Origin: Cranoglanis bouderius
Taxonomy: Eukaryota > Chordata > Actinopteri > Siluriformes > Cranoglanididae
DNA: 64,000 bases
Assembly: GCA_023630585.1 (NCBI GenBank)
Contig: CM042551.1
Coordinates: 3,122,001-3,186,000, forward strand
Reading direction: 5' to 3'
The notes below the pieces were generated by a model, which ran no database searches, was not told where the DNA came from, and worked only from the letters and a program-made list of their open reading frames with translations. Made by a program: the position numbers and the translations under genes. This document shows positions 11,459-22,660 of the stretch, one piece after another (within the stretch, counting starts at the first letter, position 1; each line of letters starts with the position of its first letter).

Positions 11459-11471
11459 TGTATATATGGAC

Positions 11472-11498
11472 GTGTGTGTGTGTGTGTGTGTGTGTGAA
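11472..11498. repeat. (GT)n microsatellite
   Basis: About 13 GT units next to the Tc1 end. Confidence 0.9.
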
Positions 11499-11577
11499 AG
11501 CAGCAGGGAAGGTAATGCTGTATCAGAATGTTTGCATATGTGCTGAATTTGCTGTTTCATCCCCAGAAGACCTCATA

Positions 11578-11781
11578 TTCACTTCTTCTTCATCATCTAC
11601 TGCTTCTGCTCTCCTCCGTCCTCTTACTCCTTTACTCCCTTTTTCTGTCGCTCTCTCGCTGTCTCACTCTCTCTCTTTTTTTCTCTCTCCCTGCCCATCC
11701 TGTCTCTCTCTATCTCTAACACTCTGCCCATCCTGTCTCTCTCTCTTTCCTCCTTTTTCTCTCTGTCTCACTTTGTCTGTC

Positions 11782-11843
<62 letters not shown>

Positions 11844-12444
11844 CTTTTCTCTCTATCTCACTTTCTGTCTCTCCATGTCTGTCTCACTCTCTCTCTTTTT
11901 CTCTCACCCTGCCTGTCTCTGTCTCTCTCTCTTTCCCCCCTTTCTCTCTCTGTCTCACTTTCTGTTTCTCCATGTCTGTCTCTCTCTCTTTCTCTCTCTG
12001 TCTCTCCATCTCAATCACCCTGTCTGTCTCTCTCTATGTCTCTCTCCATCTGTCTCTTGTCATCTCTTCCCATCTGTCTCTCTCCATCTCAGTCACCCTG
12101 TCTCTGTCTCTCCCCCTCTCTCCCTCTCTCCCTATGTCTGTCTCTCTGTCTCTCTCCATCTCTCGGTCTCCCTCTATCTCTACCACCCTGTCTACATCTG
12201 TCTCTCTTTCTTTCCCCTTTCTTTCTCTCTCTCACTTTCTGTCTCTCCATCGCTATCATCCTGTCTGTCTCTGTCTCTCCCCCCTCTCTCTCCATGTCTG
12301 TCTCTCAGTCTCTCTGTCTCTCTCCATCTCTGTCCCCCTGTCTGTTTCTGTCTCTCTCTCTCTCTCCCGCTCTTTCCCTCAGTCTCTTTCTCTCTCTTTT
12401 GCTCACTATCTCTCTCTCTCTGTCTGTCTTTCTCTTTCTCCTCG

Positions 12445-12470
<26 letters not shown>
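11578..12470. repeat. polypyrimidine (CT-rich) tract of about 0.9 kb
   Basis: The + strand is nearly all C and T: (CT)n cores (11785-11840) embedded in degenerate CTGTCTCTC / CCATCTCT words, ending in a (CA)n run at 12463-12499. Higher-order repeats are visible, such as TCTCCATGTCTGTCTCACTC recurring. It is open in several frames on both strands only because stop codons need purines on this strand. Confidence 0.95.
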
Positions 12471-12500
<30 letters not shown>

Positions 12501-12716
12501 CTCACTTTCTCTGTGACTCATATGGAAATGGAAAAGGGCAAAGAGAGAGAGAGGGAGAGAGAGTGAGAGAGAAGGAGAAAAAAATCCTCCCATCACAGTG
12601 GCCCATTTAATGGAGTGCAGTAGTGAGATTTGGCCTCTTTGCCATTATATGAGATCAGTTCAGAGTAAAAATAGACTGATTAAGTTTATTAGGAGGTGCT
12701 GCTGGGGGGCGTTATA

Positions 12717-12719
<3 letters not shown>

Positions 12720-12771
<52 letters not shown>
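12720..12771. repeat. (CT)n microsatellite
   Basis: About 26 uninterrupted CT units. Confidence 0.95.
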
Positions 12772-12775
<4 letters not shown>

Positions 12776-12963
12776 TTATATCTATTTCTTTTAGTCTTTA
12801 CAATTCTCCCTTCAGCTACTTTTCTCATTCCTCTCTCGCTCTTGTTCCTTCTCTCCCATGCTTCATTCTTCATATTTCTTTAGTCTCATTCCATCTTTTT
12901 TGTCTTTTCTCCTTCAACCTTTCTCTCTCTCTCTTTTTTTTGCTTCGTTGGTCTTTTTTGGTG

Positions 12964-12966
<3 letters not shown>

Positions 12967-13026
<60 letters not shown>
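12967..13026. repeat. (CT)n microsatellite
   Basis: About 29 uninterrupted CT units. Confidence 0.95.
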
Positions 13027-13028
<2 letters not shown>

Positions 13029-13451
13029 ATTGGCTGAGCTGAGCATTTGAGCAGATATACAATGTGGTGAAAACAGTGCAGTCCATTATGTCATGATGAC
13101 GCCTGTGTAGGGCACTTGGAAGTGTGCGCACTTACGGCAGCCATTTACAGGCTCATTCCCGACTGAAGTGCTGAAACACATTTCCTCCAAAGGGCCCTTA
13201 TATGAAGCGGGTGGTGGTCTTTGTGTTATTATTCTGAATGCAGGTGAAGTCCAAGTGTAAAAGATATTAGCATTTTGCATTTTGAAATAATAAAAGCGTG
13301 TCGAGGCAGGAGGATTTAAGAAGAATTGGTTGAACTGATGATTCTAGTCACAGAAAATTGAAAAAAACATGTAATGACTTTGAGGAAGGCTTTAAGCTCC
13401 ACCCACTCTGCAATAACATCACATCATATATCTTAAAAGCTTGTTTTCTAT

Positions 13452-13682
13452 ACAACTCTTATTTCCTATAGTATATGGACTGATAGACACGCCCACTCAG
13501 TGCAGCTCTCATTTCCTATATATGGACTGAAAGACACGCCCACTCAGTGCACCTTTCATTTCCTATATATGGACTGAAAGACACGCCCACTCAGTGCACC
13601 TCTCATTTCCCATATATGGACTGAAAGACAACACACCCACTCAGTGCACCTCTCACTTCCCATATATGGACTGAAAGACATG
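13452..13682 (+). repeat. 47-bp minisatellite, about 4.5 units
   Basis: Unit carries CATTTCCTATATATGGACTG, then AAAGACACGCCCACTCAGTG and CAC. Successive copies differ by a few bases and the last contains a short insertion. Confidence 0.9.
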
Positions 13683-14279
13683 CTTTTAGACATGGTGGTA
13701 GACTGTTTTCTAACCCATGCATTCATTAGTGTTATTATTTTGTTATTATGTATACAAACTACAGCCCCCTGGTGGCGTGAAGAGTTACAGAATTTTACAG
13801 ACGCAGAGCGTATGTCATGTCGTCACGCCTTTCACGTGTCATCACGTCTTTCACGTCACCGGTTGGTGTCGGTTCTTTAAAATCTGTTTGGTGTGTTACG
13901 GCGCTTTCCTCCTCATCTTCATTAACTCACATTTCATCTCTTAATTTTTGTCTTGTCCAGCATGGACTGTGTCTCTCTCTACACACGTGTGTGTGTGTGT
14001 GTGTGTTATGACCCAAGCGGCCCAAGCCCCTCCCAGTGGATAATATTAACAGGAGTTTCAGCCTGTAAGCATGTGTGTATGTGTATAGGTGTGTGTCTGT
14101 ATGTGAGTGTGTGAGAGGCTTTGAGAAAGACAACACACACTCCAGAGTTGTTGCTGTGGCAGCGCTTTTGTAATTAAGTGTGTATCGTGAGTTGGTCCTC
14201 ATTACAGCGAATTTTGACCCTACAATACCGTGGGACTTATATTTTTGGGTCTAGACTGACATAAATGAGCTCATACACT

Positions 14280-14282
<3 letters not shown>

Positions 14283-14350
<68 letters not shown>
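14283..14350. repeat. (CA)n microsatellite
   Basis: About 33 CA units. Confidence 0.95.
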
Positions 14351-14354
<4 letters not shown>

Positions 14355-14995
14355 CTCCCCGATCGCTCACACATGTTTCGGATGGGTGCGGCTCAGCGGG
14401 TAAGAAAACAGTGTTGTTTAAAGAGAGAACAAACACAGCAAACGAGTCAATAAACTGAGCAGAGGTCAGAGTGGGTTTTATTTAGCATCTGTTTCATTTG
14501 GTGTGCGTGCGCAGAGCGATGCCAAAAATCTTTCCTCACATGTGCATCATTAAATACACAAACACACACACATGAACACACAAACACACACACCTAACCC
14601 TGGGTTTGCTCCCTGCAGTGAGTGTGTGTCTGCCGATTTGTACGTTAAAATAGACAGGCGAGGGGAAAAAAAAAACCCATCAAAATGTAACAACATATAA
14701 TACAAAATATCCAGAACGTAAATGTATCAAAAGACTTTTATTTTTTAATATTAAAAAAAAAAAAAATGAAAACATATTTTTGTAAGAAGGACATTTGTGG
14801 TCTTGTTTTGTAATAAACAAGACCAGAGCTAGCTGTGGCAGTGGGTGTGGTCACTGCTGCATGTGGGTGGGGATTTGGTGCAAGCATGCTATAGCTTCAT
14901 GTCAGTTAGTAGCGGTATAGTGATCGAGTTAACGCCCCTCCCCCCACTGCCTATGACATCATTTTTAAAGTAAGTAAGAATAAAACACCTGGGGG

Positions 14996-15895
14996 GATGC
15001 TGTTATTAGAAAATAATCAGTGACAAACCAGAGTTACTCCAGAGTATTTTCCTATAACAGCACGTCCCGAAGTGTTTTATTCCTCTTATAACACAGAAAT
15101 TTTCCAACAATTAGGATTTATATTCATTAAGAATATAGTTTTTAAAATATTTGTTATAGTTACATTTAATGTTATGGAACATCTGAGAAACACGTTAGTT
15201 CCTATTCTCACTTGGGTTATAGTAGCTACAAACAGTCGTTCCCTCACCAGCCTCTTTTTTTCCTCTTTCTTGAAGTTAATAAGACGCAGCTTGTCACGTT
15301 ACCGAGAAACCGCAAAAGGTTACACCTTATTAACGTCTTATTAACTCCTCTGTCCTGAAGATGTCGGAAAGCTTAAAGGTTCCAGCTTTACCTCTGACTG
15401 TTACGAAGCTCCGTCCGTAAATGTTTCATCAACATCTCCTTACAAATAACTTCACCACATCAATGATTACATGTATTTTACTCCGTTTATTATTAGATTT
15501 AGAGTATGTAGCATATCTGCTGTATAAATCTAACGTGATAATGTTTTAGAACGAGCATTACTGTGTGAGCATTGCTAAATCTGTTTTGTCGAGAGGATCA
15601 GGTGACTAATATTTTCTCTTTTCCACTTCATGTCAAAATAATATTATACTCAGTATACAGATATAAACTAGATCCCAAATGGAAGATCAACTTCCACTCT
15701 TTCGCTTGGTCCATTTGTTTTCTACCTAATATCTCAGAGCTATTTACAAGAATATGAAGTGGCATGATTTGCACAACTGGTGATTCCATAAGGTTAATAC
15801 AGTATAAACCTGTGATTTGCACCTGCACTACTGTCACACCTTCTGACCAATCAGAATCCAGAATTCAGCAGAACTGTGGTGTAACTAGCTAGCTA
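14996..15895 (+). repeat. hairpin-headed interspersed repeat, copy 2 (near full length)
   Basis: Starts with the inverted-repeat head (GATGCTGTTAT... paired with ...ATAACAGCACGTCC). It then carries the family's ordered landmarks: TTTTATTCCTCTTATA, a TTATAGTTACATTTAATGTT segment, CAGTCGTTCCCTCACCAG, AGAAACCGCAAA, and a 3' end reading TTCTGACCAATCAGAATCCAGAATTC. About 0.9 kb. No protein is encoded. The superfamily is not recognised; a DNA transposon derivative is likely given the structure. Confidence 0.75.
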
Positions 15896-16089
15896 TTTAT
15901 CGTTAATGTTGATTCAAAAAGGCCAGTGTTGTCACTTGTGGTGGTGTGGGCCGAGGGTGGGTGTGTGTCAGTGGGTGTGTTTGGGGGTTTGTTCATATCT
16001 GGTTCGAAATTGTCCTCGACTAACTACGCTGCCTCTCTGTTTTTTTCTCATGAGTAACTTTGGATTGACCATAAATGAAATATTTTGGT

Positions 16090-16619
16090 CTACTCTTCTC
16101 ATAAACTGGTGCACTTTCGCAAAGCAGATAGTCCTCAACATCAGCCTGATGAAAACACAGGTGATCCCCATAACTGTCCTACACAAGCTCGGATCAAGCT
16201 AGAAGGAGAAGTTGTACAAACAATGGAAACCTTCACCTATCTGGGCAACGTGATGCGCTATGACAGTGGGACGGAAAAGGACATCCAGGCCAGACTTGGC
16301 AGAGCTTGTGCAGCCTTCACCAGACTTCACTCCATCTGGAAGTCTAATGAGATTACCATGAGAACCAAAGTAAAGCTGTACAACAGCGATGGCAAGTCTG
16401 TTCTGCTCTACGGCTCGGTGCCTCGGGAAAACATGCAACGTCTTCTGGCCGAACGAAATAAGCAGTGTCCAGGAGATCCAGCAACGCCGTCTGAGGTGGT
16501 TGGACCATATCCTAAGGATGCCAGCTAAGAGGATTCCAAAGAAGGCACTACATTGGACACCACCGGGGAAGAGCATGCCAGGCCACCCTGACCCTAAAAC
16601 AACATGGCAGAGAACTTAG
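16090..16619 (+). pseudogene. non-LTR retrotransposon (LINE) fragment, C-terminal reverse transcriptase
   Basis: Frames encode the end of a LINE reverse transcriptase: LLSHKLVHF, LNISLMKTQV, FTYLGNVMRYDSGTEKDIQARLG, then VKLYNSDGKSVLLYG. After a frameshift come RRLRWLDHILRMPAKRIPKKALHWTPPGK and TTWQRT. FTYLG...DI.AR.GKA and SVLLYG are landmarks of I/Nimb- and RTE-like LINE C-termini. The catalytic YADD box and everything upstream are missing, as expected for a 5'-truncated insertion. Frameshifts make it non-functional. Confidence 0.85.
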
Positions 16620-17230
16620 TCTCTTGTCATTATTTACCATAATCCAGGGAAAAAAATCTGACATCCCAAATGGCTTCCTAATCACTTTTGTTTGTGTACT
16701 ACATAGGACATGCCATAATGTCACATGTACCCCCTACCCAGTGCCACGGAACATGCGTGCCTCGTGTTTCTGTCCTCTGATGAAGATATGTATGTTTATA
16801 CTGCATATTAAAGTATTGGCACCCTCGGCTGCGTTTGGGTTACGTGTCGCCATTAAAACAAACTCTGTGCTTAATAAGTTCACCAAGTATAAAATACAAT
16901 TTGGATTTTAGCTGTAATGACAGCCCATCCCTGCTTGTTATATTGCACAGAAAGCTAATATAGTAATGTGGAGAAACATCTGCTACCCTTGTCTGTTTTT
17001 TTCCCCCACTCTCTTATTCTCTAACCACCATCCTCCCATCCTCACTTTCTGAGGTATTTTCTGCGTCCCCCCCTCTTCTCAATCTTCCACATATCCATTT
17101 CTGCTCCCTGCTTAGCTCTCGATCCCTGACTCTAAGCTATGCACAGGACCTCTGGGAACTCATTAAGCCACTAACTTCAAATAAATAAAACAAACTGCGC
17201 AGACAAAATGAGAGATCTATTCAAAACAAA

Positions 17231-17282
<52 letters not shown>
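17231..17282. repeat. (GA)n microsatellite
   Basis: About 24 GA units. Confidence 0.95.
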
Positions 17283-17284
<2 letters not shown>

Positions 17285-17446
17285 GAGAGCTCTCTCCATA
17301 TCCCCCAGCCTGGCTCTTTTCCCCAGCACATCCTCTCGCTCTGCTTCTTCCCTCTTTGTTTCACTGGCTGCCTCTGTCAATTCAATTAATTTCAAACGGG
17401 CTTTATTGGCATGACGGCGGCATTATGGCGTTGCCAGAGCTTTTAG

Positions 17447-17449
<3 letters not shown>

Positions 17450-17522
<73 letters not shown>
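17450..17522. repeat. (CA)n microsatellite
   Basis: About 36 uninterrupted CA units. Confidence 0.95.
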
Positions 17523-17525
<3 letters not shown>

Positions 17526-17648
17526 AGAGAGAGAGAAAAAACCCCACAGCATAATATCTTGTCTCGCAGCGTCTGGGTGCCTCGCATCCTCGCCGCTCTG
17601 TCTCGTCACACTCTTCCTGCCAGCATATAATCACACCAGCCAGACATC

Positions 17649-17649
<1 letters not shown>

Positions 17650-17711
<62 letters not shown>

Positions 17712-17732
17712 CTCTTCACCTCTCCCGTTTAT

Positions 17733-17778
<46 letters not shown>
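17650..17778. repeat. (GA)n and (CT)n runs facing each other
   Basis: About 29 GA units (17650-17707), a 30-base spacer, then about 20 CT units (17738-17777). The two runs are reverse complements and can form a long hairpin. Confidence 0.95.
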
Positions 17779-17781
<3 letters not shown>

Positions 17782-18204
17782 TGTAGTTTTCCTAGCTTCC
17801 ATTGTCCGAGCTGCATTAGATCAGTTTCAACACCACAAACTTGCACTACATGCACTCTTATTAGCTGCTTTAATCAGGTATAAATCACCGACTGTAGTCC
17901 ATCTGGTGCGCTGCACAAAGTATTGGCCCCCTCTTTACCTTGTCCATTAGTGGAAATGGACCTCCATTGGATCACTGCTACCCAAATATTGCCTATTAAG
18001 TCCTAATTGGTTTTTTGGTTTTTTTTTTCATTTGGGAAAATTAGGTTATAAAAATGGTCGAGGGACATGAGTCTGTCACTCACTGCTCTGCAATACAGTG
18101 GTGGAAAAGATCAATTGTGTGAGTGAGAGTTTCATGTTGAACTTTTTCCCGTTTTAAGTAAGATTTAAAACACAGCAGGGAGTTCTGTTACAGGAAGACA
18201 GTCA

Positions 18205-18715
18205 AAGCTAGCATGGTGTGATGTAGCCCGGCACAAAGCGGAGTCACTCTTTCCGCTTCAGAGTTGATTATTTTCCCATTTCAGCATGGCCAGAAGTGTT
18301 TTATTCCTCTTATATCACAGCACTTTGTCAACTATTTCCATGTTGTTTAATCAAAGAATGACATCCTTTTATAGTTACATTTAATGTCTCTCAAGTTAGT
18401 TCCTGTTCTCACTTATGTTATAGCAGCTAGAAACAGTCTTTTCCTCACCAGCAATCTTTCTTGAAGAAAAAAAAAGCACAGTTACAGAGAAACCACAAAG
18501 CAAAGTCTTGTACTGGAGACTCCTTCCATTAATTGTTAAATAAACGTCTCCTTACAGAAATCTTCACCATATCGATTAATTTGTTAAATAACAGCACTTC
18601 TTTTCTTTTTAAAATTTTTTTAGATCTGTTTATTACTAGGTTTAGATTATTTGGAGCGTTTGTTTTCCTGTGAATGAGCTGTTGCTATAGAAACGATAAC
18701 ATATTAGAACAAGCG

Positions 18716-18775
<60 letters not shown>

Positions 18776-18885
18776 CCTGTGATGTGCGGCTGCACTACTG
18801 TCAAAGCTGCTGTTCTAGAAAATGAATCACACCTTTTGACCAATCGGATTTGAGAATTCTGCAGCGCTGTGGGATAAACTATAAA
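18205..18885 (+). repeat. hairpin-headed interspersed repeat, copy 3
   Basis: Same ordered landmarks as the copy at 15.0 kb: TTGATTATTTTCCCATTTCAGC, GTTTTATTCCTCTTATA, TATAGTTACATTTAATGT, CTTTTCCTCACCAG, AGAGAAACCACAAA, and a 3' end CCTTTTGACCAATCGGATTT. An internal (TTA)n run at 18717-18771 has expanded inside it. Confidence 0.75.
18717..18771. repeat. (TTA)n microsatellite
   Basis: About 18 TTA units inside the hairpin-headed repeat. Confidence 0.95.
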
Positions 18886-19865
18886 GACTTGGTTGTCGTT
18901 TTCGTACATTAGGCAGCATTAAGTTTTGCTGTTTGTGTTTCTGAATGTGTTTCTGAACACTGATGTCTGTACAGCTGCTGTGTCACGCGTCAAGTCGAAC
19001 CCTGACCCTGAGACAAACCCGTGTTTGTAGCTGATGACCCCAGGCCTAGCACTCGCATCGCTCGTGACCTTTACATAGCCAGAACCTGAACTTTGGAAGC
19101 CGCTCATAAGGTCAAAAGCTACACCGGGGCGCCAGCACCCAGGGAGCGGACCTTATTATTTGGATCGATTGCGTCTAAGCGGCGGGAGAGCTCTATGAGG
19201 TCCAGGGGCGGCGCTGGACTCTGAGGACTACCGCCGAGATGAGGAAAGATCGCAGCCATGTGAGACACACAGCGAGAGAGAGAGAGAAGGAGAGAGGGAA
19301 AAGAGCGAGTGAGAAAGCAATGAGAGTGGCAGGATAAAAGAAAATCTTGATTTTGCGGGGGAGAGTATTGATTTCTGCTTTCCTCCTGGGTTGCCTATGT
19401 GAGCCCCGTCTATTATTAGTTTAGAGACAGAAAAACAGCGTGCACACACCGAGAGATGGATGGAGAGAGATGGAGTGAGCGGCGAGTGAGAGGAGAAATA
19501 AAAAGAGGGAGGAAAAGAGGCAATATAGAGTAAACAGCAAAGGTATGGAGGAAGTGTTTATGAAGTGGTTTGTGCATGAGAGGTGGAGATAAAAAAGAGT
19601 CAAGAGGATGGTATAGAAAAGTGAAAGCGACAGTAGGGAGTCCTGGCAGGTGGAGCTCAGCAGCGTGTGTTAAGTGCATGCCTGGTTGGAGATGTCGGGA
19701 TAAGCGGGAGATTAGAGTCGTGATTACACAACGTCTTCGCTCTAATGATCCGCACTGTTTGTCCGGCTTATCATGCCTTCTGCACCCCGACGCGTGCGCT
19801 GCCATCGATATGAGATGACACACATATTACACACACACACACACACACTTTTCCCTCCAACATTG
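18886..19865. other. intergenic, no gene seen
   Basis: GC-richer than its surroundings, with purine-rich GAGA stretches near 19275 and 19460. Short open frames have no recognisable protein. The part near 19630-19800 is free of simple repeats and could be conserved non-coding DNA; this is a guess. Confidence 0.4.
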
Positions 19866-19869
19866 TTCA

Positions 19870-20135
19870 GAGAACTAGAAAATACCACTCATGAAGAGTT
19901 TTACAAGCTCATCCAAATAGATATGAACTAAACGTAACACGTATAATCGTTGATATGGTGAAGTTTTCTGTGAGGAGACGTTTATGGAATATTTATGGAA
20001 GGAGTCTCCATTGTTAGCACAGACGTAAAGCCAAAGAGTTTTCAGACCTGTAGATCTGTGCTTTGTGCCGGAAAGGGGACCCAAATGCTGCATTTTCTCC
20101 TTGGCTCGGTTCACTTTCACAAGGCAACAGTTCAA
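19870..20135 (-). repeat. hairpin-headed interspersed repeat, copy 4, distal piece
   Basis: On the minus strand it reads GGAGACTCCTTCCATAAATA and AAACGTCTCCTCACAGAAAA, then CTTCACCATATCAACGATTA, the middle-to-3' part of the family. The 5' part lies at 21045-21310 in the same orientation, so the copy is split by about 0.9 kb of inserted DNA. Confidence 0.65.
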
Positions 20136-20449
20136 AGCGTACCAAAAACGTGTTTATGCAAGTCACGTGTGAGTAAAATGTCCTCTCGTTGGTCAGTTTA
20201 TGTTCCGGGGTTTCTTTTTAGCTGTAGTTATTATAATTTATGAGGCGTTTTACCTCGTCTTTGGTCCGAGTTAAACCGGGACTCATGTTGCAAGCACAAA
20301 CACGCTATTTACGTACGTAACGCAGTTCCCATCATGCATTGCTATACAGGTTGGTTCGGATTGCTTTGTCACCACACGCGAACCGCTCCAGAGTTCATTT
20401 GCAATTGTTTTATTGCGGATCCGAACGCAATCGCCGTGTTCATATACGT

Positions 20450-21000
20450 ATAATAATAATAATAGTTACATTTATATAGCGCTTTTCTAGACACTCAAAG
20501 CGCTTTACATAGTATGGGGGGAAATCTCCTCAACCACCACCAGCGTGTAGTATCCACCTGGATGATGCGACAGCAACCATAATGCGCCCGAACCCCCACC
20601 AGCTATTGGTGGAGAGAAGAGAGATGTAGCCAATTCAGAGATGGAGATTATTAGGGAGCTAATGGGGTAATTTCACCAGGATACTGGGGTTATACCCGTA
20701 CTCTTTACAAGAAGTGTCCTGGGATTTTTAATGACCACAGAGAGTCAGGAGCTCGGTTTAACGTCTCATCCGAAAGACAGTGCTCTTTTTACAGTAAAGT
20801 GTCCCCATCACTATACTGGGGCATGAGGACCCACACAGACCACAGGGAGAGCACCACCTACTGGCCTCCCTAATACCACTTCCAACAGCAACCTTAGTTT
20901 TCCCCCCAGGAAGTTTCCCATCCAGGTACTGACCAGGCTCAACCCTGCTTAGTTTCAGTGGGAAACCAGGCAAGAACTGCAGGGTGATATGGCCATGTCT
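20450..21000 (-). mobile_element. 5S rRNA-derived SINE
   Basis: The minus strand starts with GGCCATATCACCCTG and continues ACTAAGCAGGGTTGAGCCTGG then TCAGTACCTGGATGGGAAAC. That is the 5S rRNA A-box/IE/C-box promoter region in order, with scattered changes. A non-5S body follows (GGAAGTGGTATTAGGGAGGCC and more). The 3' end reads AAAGCGCTTTGAGTGTCTAG, AAAAGCGC and TATATAAATG before AAT repeats. The arrangement is that of SINE3-type elements of teleosts, which use the 5S internal Pol III promoter and borrow a LINE tail. It is not a 5S gene because only the first 100 or so bases are 5S-like. Confidence 0.88.
20913..20955 (-). promoter_or_regulatory. 5S-type internal Pol III promoter of the SINE
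   Basis: Minus strand: AACTAAGCAGGGTTG corresponds to the 5S A-box, and GTACCTGGATGGGAAAC to the C-box bound by TFIIIA in genuine 5S genes. A few positions differ from the 5S consensus, so activity is uncertain. Confidence 0.65.
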
Positions 21001-21044
21001 AAACAAACCGAACCGAACCAAACCAAGGGAGAAAATGCACCAGG

Positions 21045-21310
21045 TTCCGACACAAACGCTCCAAACGAGCCAGGTGTCTTTCAAGAGAGAGAAAAAAACA
21101 GAGTTAAAGATGATGGTGAGGGAACGACCGTTTATAGCTGTTGTAACATAAGTGAGAACAGGAGCTGACTTGTTTAACGGACGTTCCACAACATTAAATG
21201 TCACTATAAAGGGATAAAAAAGTATGATGTCATTGTTTACTAGCAAAAAAAATGGAACATTTCTGCCTTATAAGAGGAATAAGACTCTTCTGGACGAGGA
21301 TAATAATCAG
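21045..21310 (-). repeat. hairpin-headed interspersed repeat, copy 4, proximal piece
   Basis: Minus strand carries TTATTCCTCTTATAAGGC, TTTATAGTGACATTTAATGT, a GTCCGTTAAAC segment and GGTCGTTCCCTCACCATC, in family order. It continues at 19870-20135 after an insertion that includes the 5S-derived SINE. Confidence 0.65.
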
Positions 21311-21640
21311 CTTCTCATCCTCAATCTCATCCTAACCCTGACTTTCTTCCTCAACCAATCAGCATTTGCTTCCAGCGTTCGCTTGTCAACTCTACATATT
21401 ACATATCATTGCGCAGGTAGGAATCGGCCCTTGGGGTATTACACCGGATCATCACGCTGACCGGCATCATGATAGCGCCGCTCTGCAACATCCACCCACT
21501 CAATCACACACTCGCACACACATTTACCCACGTCCACGCCGCCGCTGGCAGGGCCTCCCCCTCTCCCCGCACACACATTTAACAACCTTTCAAATATTCA
21601 CGTGCTTCAGTGCTGACCTCATCTCTCACTCTCTCACTGT
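21311..21640. other. intergenic, no gene seen
   Basis: Unique-looking sequence with moderate GC. No coding pattern and no recognised repeat. Confidence 0.4.
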
Positions 21641-21643
21641 CTC

Positions 21644-21644
<1 letters not shown>

Positions 21645-21677
<33 letters not shown>
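21645..21677. repeat. (GT)n microsatellite
   Basis: About 15 GT units. Confidence 0.95.
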
Positions 21678-21680
<3 letters not shown>

Positions 21681-21929
21681 TGCAATATGTTTACTAGTTT
21701 TGGAGAGTTAGCAGGATGTGTGCGCTCCTCTCCATGCCTGCACGCCGCTCTGATCTCCCCATTACAGGGTCGATTAAGCCACTAATCCCTGAAATACACG
21801 CGTCCTACAGCACGAGAGAGGAGCACGTCGAGAGAAGAACGCACTCAGGGGGAAAAATGGCTGGGTTTTTTTTTTTTTTTTCGCCATGCCTCCTAGACTA
21901 AGCCTGCTGTAACATTGAATTCTGCTGAA

Positions 21930-21930
<1 letters not shown>

Positions 21931-22012
<82 letters not shown>
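21931..22012. repeat. (GT)n microsatellite
   Basis: About 40 GT units with one GC interruption near the start. Confidence 0.95.
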
Positions 22013-22014
<2 letters not shown>

Positions 22015-22660
22015 GTGGTTCGCCTCGCATCGGGGATTAATAGGAAACTCATCCGAGCTTCATGAGACCTTGCACCGGATCAGAACAATATCACTCCAAA
22101 CATAAGGGGCTCGGCTTGCCTCCGAATTTAATCAGTGCCCTTTACGTTTTTGGGATTTTTTTTTCTGTTTTGTTTTTCTTTTTAAACTTCTGTCATAAGC
22201 AGGCTTTATTATTCAGCTGTGTGAAAGTGTTTATGAAAGGAAGGTGTAAATGTCACTGACTGCCGAGAGTGTAACCGTACCAAAAAAAATAAAATAAATA
22301 ATAATAAAAAATCCATACCTGTTGTTGCATTTTGATCTAAATGATAGACTTTTGCTGTTTCACTGTGTGGGAATTTTATGACTCGTTCCAGTCTCAGGAC
22401 TTCTAGACTTGCAGTGTTGCAGAGTGGGAGAACGTGGTTAGCACCACCCAGATCACGTCTATGAGAGTGATTACAACACGTGCATGATGTCATCATGTGG
22501 CCTTTTTTTTTTTGTTTTGTTGCTCCAATCAACAATCAGCAAAAAGACATAATGCAGTAGTGATACCCTGTAGAGAGCTTTCATCTTCATGGAAAAAACA
22601 CTGCTGTATGCACATCTATACTGAAATGTGTAACTGATCAGTGCTTAATTTTAACACCTA

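Noticed and set aside
11458..12516. 352-codon open frame on the + strand, plus overlapping long frames on both strands
   Set aside because: It lies in a polypyrimidine tract. Stop codons are almost impossible there and the product is only Ser/Leu/Val/Pro.
20890..21000. Possible 5S rRNA gene
   Set aside because: Only part of the 5S sequence is present, with changes and a SINE body attached.
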